Assembly: GCF_027943255.1 (NCBI RefSeq)
Contig: NC_072896.1
Span: 48,200,501 to 48,264,500, forward strand
Origin: Anastrepha obliqua
Taxonomy: Eukaryota; Arthropoda; Insecta; Diptera; Tephritidae
Reading direction: 5' to 3'
Length of the DNA stretch: 64,000 bases
Part shown: piece after piece, positions 38,901-50,900 of the stretch
Layout: each line of letters starts with the position of its first letter
Position numbering within the stretch: the first letter of the stretch is position 1
The notes under the pieces: model-generated
The model's database searches: none
What the model was told of the DNA's origin: nothing
The model's input: the letters and a program-made list of their open reading frames with translations, nothing else
Program-made: the position numbers and the translations under genes

Positions 38901-41900
38901 TGCTGCCTCCTGGTCGCCAATCGATGACTCAAACTCTCTTATGAACGGTCAGTCAAATAAACCCTATCGTTTGGGGAGTTTACGAATTGCTCAATTTGAA
39001 TAATTTTCTCGCCAAAAAACACAATGTTGGGAAATTGGCCGCTTTCGGCCAAGCGAAGCATTTCCTTCGCTCTCTCAAATCTGACTTGTTGCTGCTTTGG
39101 TTTGAGATCATACGCCTTTTGCATCTTGTAAGGCTTGACTTTGAGATCATTTTTCAGTATGCGGCGAATGCTATGGTCAGATATTTTCAGTTCTTTCACC
39201 ATTTGATTGGCACTTCATCGGGATTTCGCTCAAGTCGCTTCTTCACTTTTTGACCCATTTCACGTGACGTTCCTGTTTTTTGATGGCCACCTCCATGACG
39301 TTTCGCGATGTTACCAGAATCATTGTAGCGAGTAATAGGGCGATAAACAAAAACCCTATTTACTTCGAGCTCACGAACAATCGCTGGTTGTGATTTTCCA
39401 GCCAAATATAATGCAATCACACTATTACATTTGAAATCCATTACTGATTTTCTTTTCGCGTTTACTCTCGACAAAATGCCTCCGCGTGCTTGTAAACAAA
39501 ACTCTGGACTGTCATTTAACCAACTAACAGACAGTTGATGCACGTGCATCAACTGCGCGAGCGGCCTGAAGTTGGTTCTACTTGGAGTACCGGGCCCTGT
39601 AGTAAATACTAGTCCTTTTGACTGGCATTACTATCTTAAATCTACCATGTTCTATTTAACCCAGATGTCCCCTGCCTCAGGTTGGGTATTGGTTGAAAGC
39701 CAAATTATTTTAGTAAATTTTCCGCCTTGCGGACAAATTTCAAAATATCTGCAACAGAAGCATTCTTGATTTCAGTCGGATCTATTTGATCTCGCTGCAA
39801 GATGTGCAGTCTTGTCTTTGCCAAGGCAATACAGTTGCATAAGATATGCTCTGTGGTTTCATCATCCTCCAGATAGTGCCTACACTCTGTCTCATTCCCA
39901 ATGTGAATTATTGAGAGATTGTAATTTAAGCAATAGTGACCTGTTACCCACCACTCTAAGGTAGGCATTTACGCATGTTTCCTTTGTGGCATTGTTTGTT
40001 GCGCTCTGGCTTATATTCCGGGATTTAGTTTCATGGTTTCATTAACATCAATACAAGAACCGAACTACCCTCTACTTTTTCCATAGGCTGACTGTAAGAA
40101 GTTAGTGAAAAAGTGGACCCATAAAAAAAAAAATAATTGCACACTATGAGTGCCACCTATTTCCTAACCCAGCTTAACTTCATGAATTACACTATGGAAC
40201 AATTTTCGACTTGTGGCTTAGGGCATTTAGGTATTAAAGGTCTATAAATCACATTAGCCCTCTAACTACCCTTTTTAATCAACTTTCATGTAAGGTCTGT
40301 AAGGACCAATCAGATAGGCATTAAGTAATTTTAGATTTCATAGAAAAACGTGTCGGGGAGTACATTTGAAAAAAGTTTTATTTATTTTGATAGTTATGTG
40401 GCACCGTTTTGTACGACACCAAAGGTTACGACAGGGTTTGTTTCATATGTAGACCTTATCCTGCGTGTTCATGTGACTCTGCATTATTATGTTCTGAGTT
40501 GGCTGATATTTGCAAACATGTTAGTTCAATTTTTACAGCGCCATGATGTTTTTTACAGAGCCACGTTGTGCAAAATATGAGACATATAAAAACATTTATA
40601 AAATCCAAAATAAACAACAAGGCTGATCGGTGATCGTTGAGAAATCAATATTATCAGTAAATACTTTCACGCCCCTTTGAATGAAAAAAGCTGTTTGACT
40701 TTCGCTAAAGATTTTCGTCAAAACTACATACATTGGTTACCAATGTGTTAAAAGGGAGCTTCCCCGATGCGCCTCTAATAGTACTCTCAATCTATCTAAT
40801 CAGTTGTATTTATGCATATATGTATTTATTTGTATCTGTAGGTTTGCAGACTTATGTGCAAAACCCAATGACAAGACAATATGACGCACGAAATGCTCCA
40901 TACATACATAATTATCTATTTTTAATACGCAATGGCCCCAATTTTTCACACATTTGGAATATGTGCGCTTAAAAAATAAGTATCAGAAAATCAATTTGAA
41001 GAATAATTTTTGAATTCTTTTGCATACAAATATGTATATGATATTGCATTGGTATTTCTAAATCTAATGTGAGGAGAGCAATAAGGTATCGCTGCGCGCA
41101 TCTGCATAATCAGACATATGAATATAATATATTATAATTGTGTATGTCACTAGTGCCTACACAGGTGCATACAAAAGGGGATTTGAAGAGGAAGGAATTT
41201 AACTTTAGCGATAATGCTAGACACATTAAAAAGAGGTTGCCAAATAAATATATGGTATTATGCTTAATTAATTGACTATTCTTCCGACTAACTATTTGCG
41301 GGAAAGTTGAATAATTTTTACTCAAAACATACTTACTAGGTTGTTCAATAAGCTTTTGCGGTTCGATAAGAAAAACACAGTTTTTTGGTTTGACATACAC
41401 TTTATTATTCAGTATAGTCTCCCTGTATATCAACAGACTTCTTATTAGACATGATTTCGCCAATTTATGAATTCCATCCCTGAAGTGAGCATCTGGAAGG
41501 GTATGCAGAATTTATTCTTTTACCAGTTTGTACGTAATCCACAAACATAATTCCTTTCGCATCCCAAAAAACTGATGCTAACACTCTTGTCTTGATTTAA
41601 GTTCATGGTGATAGACCCAAGTCTCATCCGTAGTGATAAATCGACGCACAAAATCCGCTTTATCTTTTCGAAAACGCTTTGGCACTTGTTGGCTTAAAGC
41701 AACCGACGGATCCAAGATGGAGTCTGGAACTGAAGCAGAGGATTTCTTTAAATCAGCCAATATTTCAGTATCCTTTAAATTGCCGAAAATTAGTAGTGTT
41801 TTCCAAGCAGCGGTCTTCGCGATCGTGCAGTCATGCAAAATGCTTAGAGATCGCTACTGGACATAAAAATCTTTTCCGATAGTCAATCGTCGTCATGTTG

Positions 41901-44900
41901 CAGATCTCTACTGATCAACTTCTGTAAGGAGGAGATCAAACGTCTCGAATCGCAGGAATCGTTTCTCTTATCTAAGTTCCAGGGCATAGGAACATAGAGA
42001 GGAAATAAAATTGCCGATGAGCTTGCCAGGAAAGGCTCGATAGAACCGGTTTCAGTTGTCCCCGTAGCAGGAATCGTGGTTCCCTTGACCATTGTTAAAA
42101 GGAAATTCCACAATTTCTTTCTTAAAAAAGCTCAAGACGATAGAAGCAGAACGCTTAAAGTGCTAGGATCCCCCGCCATTAAATTTCCACCAAACATTGC
42201 TGTGTTCACCGGTCACTGGGTGATCGGAACTCATGCGGAGAAGCTTGGACTTCCGTGCAATCCCCACTGCAGAAGCTGTGCGGATCCTGCAGTGAAAGAG
42301 ACTGATGAACACTTTGTTTGCAAATGTTCGGGTCTGGCGGCTAGGCACTTGAGGTTCCTTGAGATGACTTTTGGGGATAGCCTGAGACAGTTCTTTAGCT
42401 TAGATTCCTTTTCTCTCCTCCACTACATCAACAGATCTGGCTGGCTGTAGATGGTTTATCTTCCTTTAAATTTTGTAACTTTTTGGCAAGTAATGGTCTA
42501 CATTATGGTATCAAAACGGCACACTAGTAGTACCTTTGGTACTATTGCCATCTAACCTACCTACCTACCTACATACATTCTTGAATTAGTGGACAAACCC
42601 TTGGCGAAATCTGTTTTTATGATTGGCGTCTGTTGGTAAAAATATTAAAAAAAAACACCACGATAGTTTTTTATTTGTTTTTGTTATTAACCCCACTCCA
42701 CTCCAACTGAAGTGTGTGCCATACAATTACCACACGAAATAAAAATTATTCTACGCAAGAGATACATTTTATCTGTTTTAACATAGAATACAATGAAAAC
42801 TTCACTACATACCTCCTCCATCTACAATCCATAAATGCAGACTTGTAAATACATAAATGTTTTTTCTTTAATATAAAGAAAATATTGTCAGTTTAACTTG
42901 GACCTTATCTATTACTTGTACATACATATAAAATATGGCTAGGCAGAAAACTAAGTAACTACATAAGTTATATTTTGCGCCGCGACACACTCACATATAC
43001 ACATATGTATATACATATGTACATGCGGCTGAGTTTGAACCGATTGAGACCAGTTCTATCAGGAGTGAATGAAATCTGCGTAAAACTTCGATGAAGTACA
43101 TTTAGTACATATACTTATTTTATATATACACACACTTATGTATGTAAGAAACCGTGAACATAAGTATCCATGTACATATGTATATATGATAATAAAAACA
43201 TTAAGATTATTCACTTTTTGCGAATATCGTTTCATAAAATTCTGCAACTTAGCTAACAAAAGCTTATCGTAATCGTAAAATATGTATCTCGTATGTCTGT
43301 CTATAAATATACATACATATGTTTTTAACTTTTTAATAATTAATATACATACATACATACAGATCTATGTTATAATTGCTAGAATTATTTTTAAACATCA
43401 GGCGACAGTTGTACATACGTACGTACTACATATATATTGTATATATATTGGCAGTTGTTCAGATAAGTTACTGAGAGGGATAATTTATTTTTTTTTTCAT
43501 AATTAAAATGCCGAAACTTTAAATAACACATGGGCTAGAAAGTCCCGGGTCTAACACATAGATGGCACTAGTTCTATTGCATTCACCTTTTTTCAGTTCA
43601 TACTAACCTTAAACAGACAGCTGTTAAAATTTCTTGATATTCTATTCATTAGTTCGTAAGTTTATGTGCTAAAAGTGACGCTACTTTTGTTATTTTCAAA
43701 ATAATGGATCAAAGAGAATTTCGTGTTTTAATTTTACACTGCTTCTTGATGGTAAAAAATATCGTTCAAGCGAAGCGATGGCTTGAAAAGTGTTATGGGG
43801 ACTCCGCTCCAGCAGAAACAACGATAAAACGATGGTTTGAGGTCAGACGTGGTCGAAGAGGCACTGATAATACACAACGCAGTGGACGTCCAAATGAGGC
43901 GGTAACACCAGCAAACATTAAAAAAATCCACAAAATCGTTCTGAATGATCGAAAAGTGAAGTTGCGTGAGTTAGCTGACATCATAAAGATATCAAAAGAA
44001 CGAGTTGCCTTTATATTGCATGAGCATTTAACTATGAGAAAGCTCTGTTCAAAGTGGGTGCCGCGTTTGCTCACTATTGACCAAAAAAAAAAAACAACGC
44101 ACCGTGTCACAAGTCAATCAAAAAAATGGCAAAACTATGTGAATTGAACTTCGTATTGCTACTTGAAAATTGTCGATATACTCAAGTATCGAGTTTTTCG
44201 AGTAATTTGAGCAATGCTTGTTTTGATTAGTTCGACTTTTTTGTCAGTACTTTTTTTTTAAGTGATAACATCTTTGGATAGCTAGAGAAATGCATTTAAT
44301 GAATAATTATTAGTCTTCGCGATATGCCAGGTTGTTCAAAAATTTTCGAAAAAACAAAAACAAAAAACAGCAACGAATGAAATTCGAACGCGAATAGATC
44401 TATTGCCATTACTCAATACTCGGGTACCTAGAGCTCTACTTTCGCCCATAAGCTCTCGACATGGTTCAATGTGAGGTACATTTCTTGATACGATTTTGCT
44501 TAATATTTTGCACAATCCAAAAAATTGGATCAACGCGTTTAATAATAGATAATATTGGATGTGAAATCGCGAATCATATCATGATAGAAGCGTGAGGTGG
44601 CCGAAAGGGTTAGAAAACAAGATAAAACGCAGGTGCGTTCTAAGTGCACGAGTATTAAATAAAAAAATAGAAGGTATTCGAAAATATGTATTCGAAGTAA
44701 CTACCATTGCTAGATAAACATCTTTTAGGCAATTTGTGAATGCACCGCCAAGAAAAATTTTCGCCGTTTGAACCAAACCAGGAATCGAACCATATTTTTA
44801 TGATTTTTGCAAGAAATGCAATGCCGTTTTGCAAGTGCGTGTACCGTTAATGAAAAATCAAGATGGAGCTTTGCCTGGTGAGTAGACCGCATGCGAGTCT

Positions 44901-47900
44901 GTCTTCCAGCAAAGCGAGATGGTGCTTTTACATCAAGAAAAACCACAATAGGGCTGAGTTTCAACAGATTTACCGGGTTTTAGAAACTCCGTTTTAATTT
45001 AGTTACATGCTCTCGTTTGGTAGGGCTAATTATTTGGTTATAATATTTGTCTTTTGTTTTACTCGCCAAAAAGAAACATCAATTAGTATAATTGACAGTC
45101 TTAAGGAGCTGTTATGTCGACCGCAACTGTATGTGTGTAGTGTATGTACGTATGTACATATGTATATATACACTCTCCAAACTCAAAAATTTTAGCGCAA
45201 CAGTTGAAACTGAAGTGCTTTTCCCCGGCTTTTTTACTTGCTTGCGTATTTCTTCCTACAATAAAGAACTCTCATGGCACTTTGTTTGAGACAGGTACAT
45301 GAAGGGAGAGCATGATAACAGTGATAACGCAACTCTTCATGATTACGTGATATTCAATAGAGCATAACCTCATTGCAATATTTTTTGGCATGCTTTTTTT
45401 TTGCTATTTTTGGAAACTGCTGAAAAATATATGTAAAAAATAGCAGACAGTCGTAAACAACCACATTTTCCATTTCGTTAAAGTTTGGCAACCAAAATTA
45501 AATACATACATATGTGAATGTAGATGCATGCATATTCGGTTGGCAAAATTTCACTCCAATGTCCAAAGCGAAATTTAGTTGTTTCTCATGTGAAAAAATA
45601 TTGATAGGCTATATTCCGGCGATCGGTTGATGGACCGGCTTGTTTGCGTAGATCATTACCATCAAATAGTCATACAAAAAACAAAAAAATAGAGCAGTAC
45701 TTGAATTATTTACTTACAGTATTTGAATACACACGATATTGGAGGCCAGTGGGCGGGTACATTTCTAAAGATAATTTTATAACCGAATACTTTCTACAAG
45801 AAATCAATGGCTTAAAGCTCAGTAACGTAGGTGATCGCGTCTTACTGGAACTAAAGGTCTTCCAGACCAAGGTCACGCACTTTTCTATATCGGTAGCCAT
45901 TCAGATCCGCTAATCGATAAAGAGAATAACACCCTTTTCTCGCTACACTCAACCTGTCTAAACAGCGCGCATCCTGGCCCTATCGTTACATGAGTTAGAC
46001 GATGACGATCTGTAACTACACCGCACTGGCAGGAACTAGTGAACTGCTACAACATTAACAACAAAGAAAGCATTTTTCAAAATGCATCGGCAGTTGTTGA
46101 ATTGCCTGCTTCCGAAAGACAGCAGATGGGATGAGCGGGTATATTCTTTACTTAACCCTAATTTGTAAAACAAATTTCCCCAACTTGTAAACGTTGCTAA
46201 ATTGTAAGACTTTGCATTATGAAATATCAATAATAGGAAATGGAGAGTTGCTCCCTATTGTCAAATTAACTTTTTTTTGAAAAAGGTTTGAAAAAAAAAA
46301 CGCTATAAATTCTTGTTGGGAAAACAATTTCAGTGCTTTTGCATGCCATGGGACAAATAACTGCATACCATTCATTTTATAATAATAAAAGATTTGAGAG
46401 TAGACATATGTACCTATGTATGTATATATGTATACATACGTATTTTTTTACCAAAATAAAATCTAATATTTGCTCCTACGAAATTTTTTTTAGATACAGA
46501 CGCACGATTATAGTATACTTGTAAATATGTACATACATATATGCGTGTTTGCATGTTTTTTGCCAATTTATTTGCAAAGCGTCCATTTTTTCGTCTCTTG
46601 GAATGTGTCCAAATAATTATTTAAAAAATATTTGTCTGCTGATATACTAAGTATTTCTAATTTAGTCAAAGGCAACACTCTAAGAACGTCAATTTGTAAA
46701 TATACTTGCATATCATATATATATACATACATAAGGAAGGTCGAAGCTAGACATGGAAATAAATATGCATGCTTATATTAATGAACATGGACCTATAGAA
46801 GTTATGAGAGCCCTGTCTTAAAGTATAAATCATTAATTGCTACACAATTTAAAAAAATCCTAAGTATGTACGCCTCCAATTTGTATGAAAGACGAGACGA
46901 AACCTTTTAATGGCAGAAATGAGCGTGGAGGCTCACCATTGTTATTAGAAAAAAAGCTCTACCATTCGGTGTGTCATCACAAGTTACAGATAGTGATTAA
47001 ATGTTTAATAGTCTAGACAGACGGCGGCGTTAATTGGGATTACCGGCGCAGTTAATTCTAATTGAAATTGTGCTTTAACAGACGATTATTACGCGAATTA
47101 GTGAACAGCTGATTTGTTTATAAGATAGTTTTGTCAGTAAAAGATGGATCGCAGGCGACAAATACCGGCATTAGCTGCCCTGATACTAAAAAATTATTAT
47201 TTATTAAAAAAAATCTTAAATTGCTATTAAAGCATTTTTACCGAAGACTTTTATTGCCGTTGCTATTTACAACCTCTTTCGACCTCTCGACCAATTTGTT
47301 GATGTCGTTCCGCCAAAAGTCGCCTAGTCTGGTCTCCAAGAAGTTGTTGGGCCAGTTTTTAAGGACCTCTTTGGTACCGAAGAAAACCCCGTTCATATGG
47401 CTTGACAGGGAACTAAAAAGATGGTATTCGGTCAGTGCAAGGCCCGGAGAAAATACGGCGGATACTGAAGGACCTCCTATTCGAGCTCTTGCTGTAGACT
47501 CGCCTATGACATCTTCTCTATACACGTTGCAAATGTCCCGGGCTGCTTCGGCAACTTTTTGACCTCGGTGAAAAGCAAAGAAGAGCAGGGGTCGAAAATG
47601 TTGATTTTTGCTTCCTGGGAATTCCGTTTCTAAGCCTCAAAACTAATAAAAAATTAAATAACTCCAAAATATAATTAACATATATTAGTTGTGTAGAGCA
47701 GAAAGAGTTCTATCGAATGAATACTTACACTTTGCCAAACAGCAAAATAAAAGAAAATATAAATATGCTATGAACTCATTGTTTTCATCCAACCCAATAT
47801 TTATCAAATTTTGAATCCACCACTCAAAATCATTTTTTTCATAAAAAATGTTTAATAAAAAAGTTATTCAAAAACAAAATTAATGATAGATTTTGCGCCA

Positions 47901-50900
47901 CCTTGCATTAAAATACAGAAATTTAATGCTTGCCAGAAAGTTCTAAAGTTTTGTGTCGAAATATCACAGACAAATATCGCACAGAATATCTGCAGAAATT
48001 AATGTAAGAAGTTAAGTGTATAAGTACTTATGTACAAGGAGGTTCGTGTAAAAGTGGTGTTTTGTTTTTAACCATATCTTATTTTGACCGTGACAACTCT
48101 TTCCCGCTGAAAATCTTGACATAAAGTTAGGTTAGGTTATAGTGGTAGTCGGTCTGTACGACCAACTCACTTAGACCTTACAGGTCCCTTCTGATACCAC
48201 TGTGAGACATGGGAACCTTATTTATTTTTCTCTGTGAAACCATTTCGGGGCTCTTATGTGGCGCAGTATTGGTCCAATCCCCACGCCAAACAGTTCCGTA
48301 AGAGAATTGAAAAAGCATCTACTCCTGCTCTAATTTTAGCTAAGGCTGGAAGTTCTCAACTGTTTCTTTCTCTTCCTCATCTCTACAACTTCTATAATAC
48401 TCGTATTCATGTGAGAAAACTCCTAGCCTCAAAGAATGCCTGCCATATAGCCAATGACCGGTTATACAAGCCCCGAACTTTGAGATGTCCTCTCTTCAAA
48501 GGTTAAGCAGTGCGTTTGTCTCTTTCTTATTTATTTGCGGTCACAGTAGCCCAGCTGTTACGTATGTGCCTCCATCTCTCCATTACCTCTTGGCCTCTTG
48601 GATGATGTTGCTTTTAATTATTAGTTTGCTCTCACTAAGCAGTTGAAGAGTAGTACCTTTACTGGCTAGGTCATCGGCTTTACATTTTCCATTCTTGACA
48701 TAAAGTCAGTGTCATATCTTCACGGATTGAAATGAATCGCTTTATTTTATTTTTTGCAAACTTATATATTTTCAAAGTCAAAGAAGTCAAAATCGTCTTT
48801 TCTGACGAAGTGCATTTTTATATTGGCGGCTATGTTAACAAGCGAAACTGCTGCATCTAAGGATCGAAAAATCGTGATCGTCGAGTAGCCAATGCATCCT
48901 CAGAGAGTGACAGTTGACCCGGTGTCATCATTGACCCATATTTCTTTGAAAAGGCTGCTGGGAACGCCATTTCGCGTCATGCCAAAATCATCTTTTGCGT
49001 GTCAAGTTCGGTAATCGTGTTATCAGCTGTATCGACGATATAAATTGGCCACCTCGGAGCTGTGATTTGACCCAGTTATTCATAAAAGTATATATAGTAA
49101 CTACTCGAAAAAACAATTCACACTTGAGAAGGGTAGAAGACAATTGATGATTTTTGAGTTTAATGACCAATGTCTGATTTCGACGGTCTTAATGTTAAGA
49201 TTTTAACAAGTTATGGGCCTTCGATATCATTGTAATGTCTAACTCAGCTTTAAGGTAGCAGAGAGAGGGGTAAATAGGGGTCCACGAAAAAAAAAATTGA
49301 AAATGTTATCGAGTTAAAATTTAGTTAGAAGATTTGTATCCTCAATGATTATATTTTTTTTCCATATTACAATGAATATTTTAAATTCCTATAGAAAAGG
49401 GTAAAGGGGCCGCGAGAATTGCATTGAATAGCGTCCCCAATATGGTTAATCCGAAGATGTGGCACGTTGGCCAGTAATACGCTTGCACCGGTTATGACAA
49501 TTATATCCTCTCTCTAATTTTCCCCCAGAAAAAAGCTTCTCATAAAAAATATCTGCCGTTTGGAGTCGGCTTAGAACTGCAGGTCCATACATTTGTGGAG
49601 CAACAACCAGACACACGCCACAAATAGGAGGAGGAGTTTGGCCAAACACCCAAAAAGGGTGTATAAACGCCAATTATTTCATATACCATATATGGTTATA
49701 CCATATATGGTATATATAATTTTCCTCATTGAAGCCATGCAGTAGATAGTCATCAATTAGTGAAAAATCTAAACATAGCCTTAAGATATACACATAAAAC
49801 ATATATTGTATTTGAAATGAATATTAACTTGCAAATATTTGCCTCTTATGGTCTTTACAGAAATCGTATTGTGCGCGATGCCTCGGGTGATGATCTAAAA
49901 ATTTTTGGTTTTCGTATAGAGTCCAGCAACAATGAAATAGAATATCATGAGGGTGGCGTGCCGAGCGTTCTTAAAGATAGTGAATTCACAATGCGAATTT
50001 TCGGTAAAGGCATTACCCCAGATACAGTTATAACATTTACTGCCATCTCTAATACGTTTGGTGGAAAATGTCAGATACCGGCGACATTGTTGTACAAGCC
50101 CTTAGAAGGTTCAGCGACCAACGAATCTGCTGTCTATCGCTTGTCTCTCCCAAAACTGGATACGGCAATGACCAATGGCGGCGAAACATTTTACTTGTGT
50201 GCCAAAAATGATCCACAAATGGATGTGGTGAGTGTTTTTTATTTTTTGCGTCATATTATGTTGGCATATTTAAAATGGCGTATGTATGTATGTATGTATG
50301 TATTTTTAGGGAACCGCTACGGATACGAAGCCAATGGTACATCAAGGTGAAAATGTCCATCTTCAGATGCGGACTTACGAAAATTTGCTACCGCTCTGGC
50401 TGTCAATTACTATCATCCTTGTTTGTTTGGGTTTCTCTTCATTGTTTTCAGGCCTTAACTTAGGTCTGATGTCACTTGATCGGACCGAATTAAAGGTAGG
50501 TACATAATGCACCAAATTATCCACGTCAGTGATTCGGAATAGTAGTGGAAAATATTTTTTCTTTTGATTGTTTAAAAATCTATTAATTAATTTTATTATT
50601 AAAGAAGACTTAAAAAGATATGCTCGTATTGTGCAGTCATGCAATTCGTAGGTATTTTGAGAAGGTTGCATTTTTTATTGCAACCAGTGGTGTAAATACC
50701 GATTCTGCACGAAGGTTACACTTGCCAGTTCGTCTACTTTTTCGTTTCTTTCACTGTTCCGGATTAAGGTAACGTTATGGTTTACGCTGCCGCCGTAGCT
50801 GAATGGGGTGGTGCGTGACTACCATTCGGAATTCGGAGGAACGTAGGTCCGAATCTCGGTGAACCACCAAAATGAAGAAAACGTTTTTTTCTAATAGCAG

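Larger units (their letters stand above)
17923..49860 (+). other. uex: uex intron 1, about 31.9 kb, transposon-filled
   Basis: Bounded by gtaagt and tttacag. It contains the mobile and repeat features listed between 19050 and 49725, on both strands. No additional conserved uex coding exon was recognised within it. Confidence 0.85.

Noticed and set aside
43300..43365. Regularly spaced cataca/tatg blocks as a CRISPR-like array
   Set aside because: Simple tetranucleotide microsatellites in a eukaryotic intron; there are no spacers.
45644..45913. 89-codon + frame
   Set aside because: Open frames exist on both strands here and neither resembles a known protein. Kept only as a note in the gap description.
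47238..47562. 143-codon + frame over the mariner remnant
   Set aside because: It is the antisense of a recognisable mariner transposase fusion; its own residues match nothing.
50789..50870. A and B boxes as a functional tRNA gene
   Set aside because: The sequence cannot be folded by eye into a complete cloverleaf with paired acceptor and anticodon arms, and the same head recurs fused to a common non-tRNA body. It is a SINE.
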